In this document: positions 1 through 7,056 of the stretch, in pieces
How positions within the stretch are numbered: the first letter of the stretch is position 1
Layout of the letters: every line of letters begins with the position of its first letter
Origin: Acidobacteriaceae bacterium
GTDB taxonomy: Bacteria; Acidobacteriota; Terriglobia; Bryobacterales; Bryobacteraceae
Assembly (NCBI GenBank): GCA_903970405.1
Contig: CAJCIT010000043.1
Span: 1 to 40,018, forward strand
Length of the DNA: 40,018 nucleotides
Reading direction: 5' to 3'
Made by a program: the position numbers and the translations under genes
The notes under the pieces: generated by a model
Databases searched by the model: none
Told to the model about the DNA's origin: nothing
The model's input: only the letters and a program-made list of their open reading frames with translations

Positions 1-1
1 T

Positions 2-250
2 TTCGGCGTCACGCATATCAAGATCGATCCACTGGTGCAGGGCATTGACAACACGACGCAGACCCGCTTGACGCTGGAACAACAGGTCTCGAAAGAGATC
101 ACAATTACTTACATCACCAACCTGACTCATACATCCGAACAGATCTTCCGTCTTGAGTGGACATTTACCAAGCAGTTGTCGCTGATTGCCCTGCGCGATG
201 AGAATGGGAATTTCGGCGTCGACTTGCAGTGGAAGAAGGGGCTCAAGTAG
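2..250 (+). CDS. C-terminal end of a TamB-like translocation/assembly protein (5' partial)
   Basis: The reading frame is open from the first bases of the window to the TAG at 248-250, so only about the last 82 residues are present. The segment has the feel of the TamB/DUF490 C-terminus: a stretch reading YITNLTHTSEQIFRLEWTFT, then QLSLIALRDENGNFGVDL and a basic tail. In that family this part sits at the outer-membrane end of an envelope-spanning beta-helical protein that works with a BamA-type Omp85 partner in outer-membrane biogenesis or lipid transport. No partner gene is visible here because the upstream part lies outside the window. The family call rests on recalled sequence pattern only. 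Confidence 0.6.
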   Translation, partial: FGVTHIKIDPLVQGIDNTTQTRLTLEQQVSKEITITYITNLTHTSEQIFRLEWTFTKQLSLIALRDENGNFGVDLQWKKGLK

Positions 251-285
251 TTTGGCCGGCGCTTTCACCGCTTTCCGCCGGACCT

Positions 286-801
286 CTACAGGTACCGTTC
301 CTGAATGATCCTGACGTGGTGCGCCGCGTGTCCGGCAATGATGTAAGCCAAACTGCGCACGGAAAAAGGATTGTTGTTTGCGATGCCAGTTCGCGTCCAT
401 GCTTCGTCCGGCAGATGCTCAAACAATGAGATGGTCGCCAGACGCACTCGAGTGAATTCCTCCACATGACCTGCCCAGGCAACGCCGTCGGCCTCGGCGT
501 CCGCGGCGGCTATATTTTGGTCATACCCAGGCAGGGGCGCAACGAATCCCCGGGCGAACCAGAGTGCCCGAAAAGCGAAGGCCCGTTCCGTGTCCGTGAC
601 ATGATTCAGTGCTTCGCGGATGCTCCACTTCCCCGGTCCGTAGCGGTAGAGCGATTTCTCCTCCGTGATTCGATCCAAGAAGGCGACTGTCTTCTCGAAA
701 TTCTTGAGGGCCGGCAGCGGATCTTCGCCTTCCACCAGGTTAATGTAAGGGAAATAGTACGCGGCAACTTCACCTTCTCGAGGGCGTCCGATGCTCATCA
801 T
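286..801 (-). CDS. DinB-family (DinB-like four-helix bundle) protein
   Basis: A protein of 171 residues with the hallmarks of the DinB/YfiT superfamily: a helix carrying ALNHVTDTERAF (His67 as a likely metal ligand) and a C-terminal GHAAHHVRIIQERY motif whose His158 and His161/162 would complete a three-histidine metal site. Members are small cytoplasmic metal-binding proteins, some of them thiol S-transferases; many have no known substrate. It lies 2 bases downstream of the next minus-strand gene (804-1448), so the two are probably co-transcribed. The start MMSIGRP is the furthest upstream in-frame ATG; the second Met is equally possible. Function beyond family level cannot be assigned. Confidence 0.82.
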   Translation of the reverse strand: MMSIGRPREGEVAAYYFPYINLVEGEDPLPALKNFEKTVAFLDRITEEKSLYRYGPGKWSIREALNHVTDTERAFAFRALWFARGFVAPLPGYDQNIAAADAEADGVAWAGHVEEFTRVRLATISLFEHLPDEAWTRTGIANNNPFSVRSLAYIIAGHAAHHVRIIQERYL

Positions 802-803
802 GT

Positions 804-1448
804 TCAGATCCTCTTGTAACCCAGGACATATTCAGGCACTTTGGTTTCCGCAGCCAACCGCCCATCCGGCACTGGCTTACCGGTGGCCAGCGAGATAGGT
901 AGAACGCCCGCCCACATTGACAGCGCGTAGTCCTCTTCATCGTCTAACGGTTCTCCGGTGCGAACCTTGGCGGACGCTTCTTCGATGTTAAATTCCAACA
1001 CCGTTGTGGCCTTCAGTTCCTTCTCGGTCGGCTGCCGCACATCGTCCCATCGGCCCGCGATGACGTGCTCTGAGACCACGCGCAACGCTTCCGTCTTCGC
1101 GGCTCGATCGGTGATCTTCCTCGCCATCCCAAACGCCACCACTGACCGGTAATTCATTGAGTGATGGAAAGCCGATCGAGCCAGCACCAATCCATCTACG
1201 ACGGTGACAGTCGCGCACGCCGGTACGCCGGTTTCGAGCTCGCGCAACATCCGGCTCGCCGCCGAACCGTGCAGATACAACTTCTCGCCATCGCGGCCGA
1301 AGAGCGTCGGAATGACGAACGGCTGCCCATCCAAAGCAAATCCGACGTGGGCCAGGAATCCCGCATCCAGAATCGAGTGAATGGTGGCCAGTTCGTGAGA
1401 ACCACGTTTGGGTAACCGCCGCAGTTGTGTGCGTTCCGTCAGGTTCAT
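804..1448 (-). CDS. pyridoxamine 5'-phosphate oxidase-fold (FMN-binding, NimA-like) protein
   Basis: A protein of 214 residues matching the split-barrel flavin-binding family related to pyridoxamine 5'-phosphate oxidase and nitroimidazole resistance proteins. It starts with RTQLRRLPKRGSHELATI, a typical N-terminus for this group, followed by strands carrying GFLAHVGFALDGQPFVIPT, LYLHGSAASRML and, after the barrel, SMNYRSVVAFG. These line the FMN phosphate and dimer interface in relatives. It is a probable cytoplasmic flavoprotein reductase or oxidase of unknown substrate. It precedes the DinB-like gene with a 2-base gap, suggesting a two-gene operon. An 8-bp perfect inverted repeat lies 86 bases upstream of its start. 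Confidence 0.85.
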   Translation of the reverse strand: MNLTERTQLRRLPKRGSHELATIHSILDAGFLAHVGFALDGQPFVIPTLFGRDGEKLYLHGSAASRMLRELETGVPACATVTVVDGLVLARSAFHHSMNYRSVVAFGMARKITDRAAKTEALRVVSEHVIAGRWDDVRQPTEKELKATTVLEFNIEEASAKVRTGEPLDDEEDYALSMWAGVLPISLATGKPVPDGRLAAETKVPEYVLGYKRI

Positions 1449-1533
1449 TGTTCAAGGGTAGCCGACTGAGGCCGGCCTGGCGCGTCTCGATTCCCACCTG
1501 GACGGTCCGCCAAGGCCGTTTGGCTCGGCACGC

Positions 1534-1553
1534 CGCCAATCAGGAGATTGGCG
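1534..1553. repeat. 8-bp perfect inverted repeat upstream of the flavoprotein gene
   Basis: CGCCAATC and GATTGGCG face each other across a 4-base AGGA loop. There is no T-run, so it is not an obvious terminator; it could be an operator or an RNA hairpin in the leader of the minus-strand gene starting at 1448. Role unknown. Confidence 0.4.
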
Positions 1554-1572
1554 TTCGCAGGCGGCCTACCAG

Positions 1573-1791
1573 TTAATACAAATTCAAGATCGCCTCGGCG
1601 CCCATCGCGACAACCGCGAGGTCGGCCAACGCGCCGAGCCGGCGGCGAATGGGCTCAGACCCAAGCCAATTAAAACGAGCAGGCGGTGCGAAGAGATCCC
1701 ACGCGACGGCATGACTTAGACAACCGCAGCGGCAGATAAGTTCCCCGTCTGCCGGTCTTCCGGGATTGTTTCTTAGAGGCAGATGCTCCAC
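1573..1791 (-). CDS. possible small hypothetical protein, doubtful
   Basis: An open frame of 72 codons sits in the 365-base gap between the minus-strand flavoprotein gene and the plus-strand membrane/spermidine-synthase-like gene. It has a CRCGC cluster in the middle and a hydrophobic C-terminal stretch (LGALADLAVVAMGAEAILNLY) that could be a single membrane helix. I do not recognise a family and see no clear ribosome binding site. It may equally be non-coding DNA or a decayed gene fragment. Apart from this frame and the inverted repeat at 1534-1553 I see nothing else in the gap. Confidence 0.25.
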   Translation of the reverse strand: MEHLPLRNNPGRPADGELICRCGCLSHAVAWDLFAPPARFNWLGSEPIRRRLGALADLAVVAMGAEAILNLY

Positions 1792-1813
1792 CCCACAGTT
1801 ACACTGAGTTGTC

Positions 1814-3295
1814 TTGCGCCTCGCTTCTCCTCAATTCGCCAACCTCCGCGTCTGGCTCGTTGCTATCGCCGAGGGCTTCTCCACGCTCGCCGTCGAAGTC
1901 ATTGCTATCCGCCTGGCCATTCCTGTCGTCGGCTCCAGCCTCACGCTCACCGGCGTCATGCTGGGTGTGGTGCTTCTGGCATTAAGCGCGGGCTACTGGC
2001 GCGGCGGCGAACTCTCTGCCCGATGGGACAAGCCGCGCGTCCGGCGCACGTTGACCCGCAACCTGCTCCTGGGCGCCATTTTCTACGCCGCGTTTTCCTT
2101 TCTCGCCGAAGCCTGGCTCCTGGAGAAGTTTCTGGATCTCGGCCTCACGCTGGCGCCGGCCATTGGCCTCGCGGCCCTGTTGCTGCTCGCCTTCCCCGTG
2201 TATTTCGTGGCCCAATCCGTTCCCCTTCTGGCCGAACTCACCAACGACGAAGGCAAAGCCGGCAAGGCATCCGGCAAGGTCCTCTTCTTTTCCACCTTGG
2301 GCTCAGTCGCCGGGGGCATCGTCACGCCGCTGTGGCTCTTTCCCTGGCTCGGGGTCAACCGCACTACCTGGGTAGTTTGCGGTCTCCTCGTCGCGGCGGC
2401 CGTTCTGATGGCCACCACGCGCCTGCAGCGTATTCAAACCGTTGCAATGGCCCTCATCGCATTGGTCAGTGCGACCCTCGTGGCCGCGATCCTCCGTCCA
2501 GCCAACGAACTTTATTCGTTTGACAGCGAGTACCAAACCATCCGTGTCTTGAATGACAAAGATGAAAAAGGGCGCACGGTCCGCGTCATGATACTCAATG
2601 GAGGGCGCGCGTCGGGCGTCTACGCCGACACGGGCGCCAGTGCCTTTTCCTACATTCTCGAAGCCGGCAAGGCACTGGAAGCTTCTCCTACTGATCGCGT
2701 GCTGGCCATCGGCGCCGCGGGCTTCACGTTTCCGCGCGATGCGGCCGCTCAGCCATACGTCCATCGGATCGATGCCGTGGACGTGGACCCCACCGTCCGC
2801 CCCATCGCCGAGCAACATTTTCTCTTTCAGACACTGCCCGCGAAGATCCGGTTTTTCCCACAATCGGCCCGCTGGGCGCTACGAGGCTTTCGCCGCGATG
2901 GCTCCCGATACGGACTCGCTTTTCTTGACGCCTATAGCGGCAAAGGCATCCCCGATGAGTTGCTGACCCTTGAGTTCTTTCACGACGTCAAATCGGTGGC
3001 CGCGCACACGCTGGCCAACGTCATCATGGATCACGACCTGGAATCGGCCTTTTCTCACAACGTCCTCAGCACCTTCCGCCAGGTCTATGGCCACGTCTAC
3101 CTAAAAGACGCGAACCCCGGAGACTCCGATTTCACGAACTACATGGTGGCCAGTTGGCGACCCGGCGATTCGGCGCCAACCAGTGAAAAGACAAACAGTT
3201 GGCGCGAATGGGCAGGCGCCGGGGCGCTTTACACCGATGACCGCAACACCGCCGACCGCGACCACACCCGCATGATGTGGAGCAACGAGGATTAG
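1814..3295 (+). CDS. membrane protein fused to a spermidine-synthase-like domain
   Basis: A protein of 493 residues in two parts. Residues about 10-225 are very hydrophobic with roughly seven membrane segments, as in fused MFS/spermidine synthase proteins. Residues about 235-480 resemble the SpeE Rossmann domain: a YSFDSEYQTIRV strand, LAIGAAGFTFPRD in place of the usual glycine-rich GGGDG loop, an acidic IDAVDVDP strand end, and FLDAYSGKGIP where aminopropyltransferases keep an aspartate. The diverged glycine loop makes polyamine synthesis uncertain. The start is a TTG giving MRLASPQF; no in-frame ATG precedes it, and a start a little further in is possible. A palindromic repeat begins 15 bases after the stop. 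Confidence 0.78.
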   Translation: MRLASPQFANLRVWLVAIAEGFSTLAVEVIAIRLAIPVVGSSLTLTGVMLGVVLLALSAGYWRGGELSARWDKPRVRRTLTRNLLLGAIFYAAFSFLAEAWLLEKFLDLGLTLAPAIGLAALLLLAFPVYFVAQSVPLLAELTNDEGKAGKASGKVLFFSTLGSVAGGIVTPLWLFPWLGVNRTTWVVCGLLVAAAVLMATTRLQRIQTVAMALIALVSATLVAAILRPANELYSFDSEYQTIRVLNDKDEKGRTVRVMILNGGRASGVYADTGASAFSYILEAGKALEASPTDRVLAIGAAGFTFPRDAAAQPYVHRIDAVDVDPTVRPIAEQHFLFQTLPAKIRFFPQSARWALRGFRRDGSRYGLAFLDAYSGKGIPDELLTLEFFHDVKSVAAHTLANVIMDHDLESAFSHNVLSTFRQVYGHVYLKDANPGDSDFTNYMVASWRPGDSAPTSEKTNSWREWAGAGALYTDDRNTADRDHTRMMWSNED

Positions 3296-3310
3296 GGGCA
3301 CGCGCCTTCA

Positions 3311-3386
3311 GAGCCGCGACCATCAGGGAGCGACCGCGGTGTGGATCGCGTCTTACCAACCGGTCGCTCCCAGACGGTCGCGGCTC
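3311..3386. repeat. palindromic repeat family 1, copy A
   Basis: Imperfect inverted repeat with arms GAGCCGCGACCATCAGGGAG and its mirror ending GGTCGCGGCTC, separated by a short variable centre. The arms match those of copies at about 8591-8669 and 39757-39863. It starts 15 bases behind the stop of the preceding plus-strand gene, where a strong hairpin could end or stabilise the transcript. There is no T-run, so a terminator role is inference only. Confidence 0.75.
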
Positions 3387-3444
3387 AGTTTGAAATGTTC
3401 ACAATTCCCCCTTCTCACCTAACCGCCAGCGCCCGGCGCAGTCT

Positions 3445-3450
3445 AAAGGG
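3445..3450 (+). promoter_or_regulatory. ribosome binding site deciding the sigma factor start
   Basis: AAAGGG lies 7 bases before the ATG at 3458. The frame is open upstream to 3341, but that extension runs out of repeat-derived sequence and lacks a comparable site, so 3458 is the preferred start. Confidence 0.6.
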
Positions 3451-3457
3451 CAACAAG

Positions 3458-4036
3458 ATGGATTGGACTGACGCAGCCGCTGCCAAAGAGGCGAGCCACG
3501 GGAACCAGCATGCCTTCCGCGTTCTCGTGGAGCGGCATAGCCGCGCCATCTTCAAACTGGCCTTCCGCATGACCGGCCATGAACAGGACGCAGAGGACAT
3601 TGTGCAAGAGACATTTCTCCGGGCCTACAAACAAATTCATCGCTTCGACGGCCGCGCGGCTTTCTCCACCTGGGTCTATCGCATCGCCGCCAACTGCTCC
3701 ATCGATCTGTTGCGCGCCCGCAAGATTGAGCGCCGTGTCGAGCCTTCCGATCCAGCCGGCCGCCCGTTCGATTGGATGGAACAGGTGGCCGCCACCGCCC
3801 CCACGCCGGAGCGGCTCACCGAAAGCGGCCAAATTGCCACGCAAGTCAATGCCGCTCTCAAGGAGCTCAGCGAAATGGAGCGCGCCGCTTTCGTCCTCCG
3901 CCACTACGAAGGACAGAACGTTGAGCAGATTGCCCGCGCCCTGGGCGTGCGCCAGAACGCCGCCAAACACTCAGTCTTTCGCGCGGTCCAAAAACTCAGA
4001 AGGGCGCTGGCCCCGCTCAGTGAGGTGACCGAATGA
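3458..4036 (+). CDS. ECF-type RNA polymerase sigma factor
   Basis: A 192-residue sigma-70 family protein of the extracytoplasmic-function class. Region 2 is clear (AEDIVQETFLRAYKQIHRFD, then FSTWVYRIAANCSIDLLR, the -10 recognition and core-binding helices). Region 4 ends the protein (LSEMERAAFVLRHYEGQNVEQIA then a helix-turn-helix ALGVRQNAAKHSVFRAVQKLRR). The linker between them (PAGRPFDWMEQVAATAPTPE) is typical of ECF factors. The start at 3458 is chosen from the AAAGGG site 7 bases upstream. The stop overlaps the anti-sigma start by ATGA, so the two are translationally coupled. Its regulon cannot be read from the sequence; autoregulation of the four-gene operon would be usual for the class. 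Confidence 0.95.
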   Translation: MDWTDAAAAKEASHGNQHAFRVLVERHSRAIFKLAFRMTGHEQDAEDIVQETFLRAYKQIHRFDGRAAFSTWVYRIAANCSIDLLRARKIERRVEPSDPAGRPFDWMEQVAATAPTPERLTESGQIATQVNAALKELSEMERAAFVLRHYEGQNVEQIARALGVRQNAAKHSVFRAVQKLRRALAPLSEVTE

Positions 4037-4746
4037 AACAACCCCTCAGGCACCTCAGTGAAGAGCAAATGGTCGCCGCTTATTACGAAGGGCTCCCCGA
4101 TGCCCAACGCGCTCACCTCGCCGATTGTCCGGAGTGCCGCTTCTCCGTGGCGCGCTTCGAAGCCATTCTCGACGCCGCCCGTGACTCTAAGGTTCCGGAC
4201 CGGACAGCCTCCTATGGCGCGGAAGTCTGGGCTCGGCTCCAGCCGCATCTTCCTCAGAAACGTGACCGCTTCGAACGCATTCACTGGTGGCAGCTCGCCG
4301 CAGCCTTCGCAACACTCATTCTCATTGCCTTCGCCGGCGGGATGTGGGTCCAGCACCGGCGAGAGGGGCCTGTCATTTCAGCTCAGGCGCGCACCCGCAT
4401 TCTTCTGGTGGCCATGAGCGATCATCTGGATCGCTCCGAGATGGTGCTTGCCGAGCTGGTCAACGCCGACCCCGCTAAGGCGGACCTCAAGGACGAACAA
4501 ACTCGCGCCCGCGACCTGATCGAAGAAAATCGCTTGCTACGCATCAGCGCCGCCCATTCGGGCGACACTCAGCACGCCGCCGTTCTGGATGAGTTAGAAC
4601 GCGCACTGCTGGATATCGCCAATAGTCCCGCCAAACCTTCGCCCGCCGATCTCGAGGATCTGCAACGCCGCATTGAAGGCGAAGGACTGTTGTTCAAAGT
4701 TCGTGTGATCGGCGCCAACGTGCGCCAAAAAGGACAGACATTATGA
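4033..4746 (+). CDS. membrane-bound zinc-finger anti-sigma factor
   Basis: A 237-residue protein with the layout of a ZAS-type anti-sigma factor: a cytoplasmic N-terminal domain carrying the His28-x3-Cys32-x2-Cys35 zinc motif (HLADCPEC), one membrane helix at about residues 87-106 (WWQLAAAFATLILIAF), and a periplasmic C-terminal part rich in charged helices (residues 115-237). It would hold the sigma factor encoded by the preceding overlapping gene inactive until an envelope signal releases it. Its last codons overlap the next gene by ATGA. The extracellular domain has no recognisable fold; its helical DLDRSEMVLAEL-type composition suggests protein-protein contact, perhaps with the HEAT proteins that follow. 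Confidence 0.9.
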   Translation: MKQPLRHLSEEQMVAAYYEGLPDAQRAHLADCPECRFSVARFEAILDAARDSKVPDRTASYGAEVWARLQPHLPQKRDRFERIHWWQLAAAFATLILIAFAGGMWVQHRREGPVISAQARTRILLVAMSDHLDRSEMVLAELVNADPAKADLKDEQTRARDLIEENRLLRISAAHSGDTQHAAVLDELERALLDIANSPAKPSPADLEDLQRRIEGEGLLFKVRVIGANVRQKGQTL

Positions 4747-5969
4747 AACGCCCGCTTCTTCTTTCTTTGATATTCATGGCCGGTTTCGCCGGCAGCTTGA
4801 CCGCGCAAGTGGCCACCGGCACCGGTCAAGGCTCCGCATTCCAGGCCCAAAGCGATTCCCGCGACGATCCCGATTACCGCCGCGGCCGCAAGGCCCTGGA
4901 CCGCAGCCAGTGGCAGGAAGCCATCGCCGCTTTCGATGCCGTCATCGCCCGCAAGGGTTCCGATACGGCCGCGGCTCTTTATTGGAAAGCCTACGCCCTG
5001 TACCGGGAGGGGGAGCGCCAACAGGCGATCTCCACGGTGGACGCCCTGCGTCAGGGCTACCCGGACAGCCGCTGGTTAAACGACGCTCAGGCGCTGGTAG
5101 TTGAAGCACAGGCGCAGGGCGGCGCCAATGTGAACCCCGCCGCGGAAGCCGATGACGACCTCAAGCTGATCGCCCTCAACAGCCTGATGCAGTCCGATCC
5201 AAACCAGGCCTTCCCCATCCTTAATAAGCTCATCACGGGCAACGCCTCGCCGCACGTCAAAGACCGCGCTCTGTTCGTCCTTACGCAGAGTTCATCGCCG
5301 GAAGCCGGTAAGCTGCTCTTGGATATCGCTCACGGCCGCGCGAACCCGGAGCTTCAACTCAAGGCCATCCGCTACATCGGCGCCATGGGCAGCAATGAGA
5401 CGCGGGCGCAGCTTGGCGGTATCTACGAATCCACCTCTGACCGGAGCATCAAGCGCGCCATCCTTCAGAGCTATATGATTTCCGGCTCCCGCCCGCTGCT
5501 GCTGAAAGCCGTCAAGAGCGAGACGGACCCCGAACTAGAAAAGGAAGCCATCCGCCAACTTGCTCTTTGCGGCGGCTCTGAGGAGCTGTGGCAGATCTAT
5601 CAATCCGACAGCTCCACAGATCGGAAAGCCGAAATTCTGAAATCTCTCTTCGTTGGCGGCGACGCCTCCAAGCTCGTCCAGGTAGCCCAGAATGAGAAGA
5701 ACACGCAACTCCGTGTGGCCGCCATTCGCTCGCTCGGCCTGATGGGCGGGAGCCGCGGGCCGCTTCTTGTCTCGATCTACAAGAGCGATCAGACCCGCGA
5801 AGTCCGCGAGGCGGTCCTCAACTCGCTCTTCCTCTCGCATGATGGCAAGTCGCTGGTGGAGCTTGCCCGCGCCGAAACGAATCCTGAGATGAAGCGCGAA
5901 ATTGTGAACAAGATGGCGCTGGTCCACTCCAAGGAAACCACTGAATACATGATGGAGATCCTCAAATGA
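4743..5969 (+). CDS. exported TPR/HEAT-repeat protein
   Basis: A 408-residue protein with a Sec signal peptide (MKRPLLLSLIFMAGFAGSLTAQ, cleavage after about residue 20-22). Residues about 40-115 look like two tetratricopeptide-type helical repeats (GRKALDRSQWQEAIAAFDAV, LYWKAYALYREGERQQAIS). Residues about 140-408 are a run of some eight HEAT-like helical pairs of 30-36 residues with a recurring pattern such as VKDRALFVL, LQLKAIRYIG, LRVAAIRSLG and VREAVLNSLF. Such solenoids are scaffolds for protein binding. It shares ATGA overlaps with the anti-sigma gene before it and the second HEAT gene after it. Enzymatic motifs are absent. A role in sensing or executing the ECF response in the periplasm is inference from the operon. 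Confidence 0.88.
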   Translation: MKRPLLLSLIFMAGFAGSLTAQVATGTGQGSAFQAQSDSRDDPDYRRGRKALDRSQWQEAIAAFDAVIARKGSDTAAALYWKAYALYREGERQQAISTVDALRQGYPDSRWLNDAQALVVEAQAQGGANVNPAAEADDDLKLIALNSLMQSDPNQAFPILNKLITGNASPHVKDRALFVLTQSSSPEAGKLLLDIAHGRANPELQLKAIRYIGAMGSNETRAQLGGIYESTSDRSIKRAILQSYMISGSRPLLLKAVKSETDPELEKEAIRQLALCGGSEELWQIYQSDSSTDRKAEILKSLFVGGDASKLVQVAQNEKNTQLRVAAIRSLGLMGGSRGPLLVSIYKSDQTREVREAVLNSLFLSHDGKSLVELARAETNPEMKREIVNKMALVHSKETTEYMMEILK

Positions 5970-6994
5970 AACAAATTCTCGGCATCCTCTTGCTCGCCGG
6001 ATCCGCGTTAGGCCAGGACCGGCCCACCGTAACCAATGCGCAGTTTGAAGCGCGCGCCTACCCCGGCCATCTCAAATCGCTGATCGACTCTGATTCACCC
6101 TCCTGGTTCGGCTACGCCTTTACCTCCAGCCGCAAAGACGACCAGTCATGCTGTTACAGCAATAACACCGTCTGCGGCTGCCGTCTTGAGGGTAATGGTG
6201 AAACTCACATCACCGGCAGCTCCTCTCAGAATCCGGTGAAGCTTGAAGGAACTCCGCTGAGAGCGGTTCTCTTTCGCACCGAACACCACTCGCTCGAACG
6301 GGTGAACATCTATTCGCTCTCCTGCCCGCTCGATGCGGGCGGCCTCCCCTTCATCTGGCTCGATAAGGTTCCATCGAGTGACAGCCTTGCATTCCTTTCG
6401 TCATTGGCGGTGCCCGCCGCCTCCGAGAAGGTTATCGATGGCGCCATTCTCGCTATCGCGCAGCATGAAGACCGCGCCGCTGACGGACTTCTGGCGCGCT
6501 TCTCCGCCGCTCCCAACCCGGATCGGACTCGCGAGAAGGCCATCTTCTGGCTAGGCGCCGCCCGAGGCGATGCGGGCATCCCCATCCTCAAGAGCCTGAT
6601 CGCGCAAGATCCCAGTGACCACATCCGCGACAAAGCGGTCTTCGCCCTCTATGTCTCCAATCGTCCCGAAGCCACAGAGGAGCTATTGACCGCGGCGAAG
6701 AACGATCCGTCCCCGCACGTCAGAGAGCAGGCGCTCTTCTGGCTCGCCCAGCGTGCGGGCGACCGGGCCGCCGCCGCCATCGTCAACGCCATTAATAACG
6801 ACCCCGACACTCACGTCAAGGAACGGGCGGTGTTCGCGCTTTCTCAACTTCCGAAAGACGAGGGCATTCCCAAGCTGATTGAGGTCGCCAGGAACCAGCG
6901 CAATCCCGAGGTCCAGAAAAAGGCTTTCTTTTGGCTTGGCCAATCGCACGACCCGCGCGCGCTCGCGTTTATCGAACAAGTCCTGACGCGCTGA
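5966..6994 (+). CDS. exported HEAT-repeat protein with a Cys-rich N-terminal segment
   Basis: A 342-residue protein with a short signal peptide (MKQILGILLLAGSALGQ). After it, residues about 40-70 hold a cysteine cluster (SCCYSNNTVCGC) and a further Cys near residue 115 (SLSCPLD), which in an exported protein suggests disulfides. The C-terminal 200 residues are regular HEAT units of 31-37 residues, strikingly alike: REKAIFWLGAARGDAGIPIL, IRDKAVFALYVSNRPEATEE, VREQALFWLAQRAGDRAAAA, VKERAVFALSQLPKDEGIPK and VQKKAFFWLGQSHDPRALAF. It starts by ATGA overlap with the first HEAT gene and closes the ECF operon. No catalytic motif is seen. Confidence 0.88.
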   Translation: MKQILGILLLAGSALGQDRPTVTNAQFEARAYPGHLKSLIDSDSPSWFGYAFTSSRKDDQSCCYSNNTVCGCRLEGNGETHITGSSSQNPVKLEGTPLRAVLFRTEHHSLERVNIYSLSCPLDAGGLPFIWLDKVPSSDSLAFLSSLAVPAASEKVIDGAILAIAQHEDRAADGLLARFSAAPNPDRTREKAIFWLGAARGDAGIPILKSLIAQDPSDHIRDKAVFALYVSNRPEATEELLTAAKNDPSPHVREQALFWLAQRAGDRAAAAIVNAINNDPDTHVKERAVFALSQLPKDEGIPKLIEVARNQRNPEVQKKAFFWLGQSHDPRALAFIEQVLTR

Positions 6995-7056
6995 AAGCGG
7001 CGCAGCTCGCCGCGCGTCCCCGCGTTTCGCCGTCGCTTATGATATGACTTGCTCAC

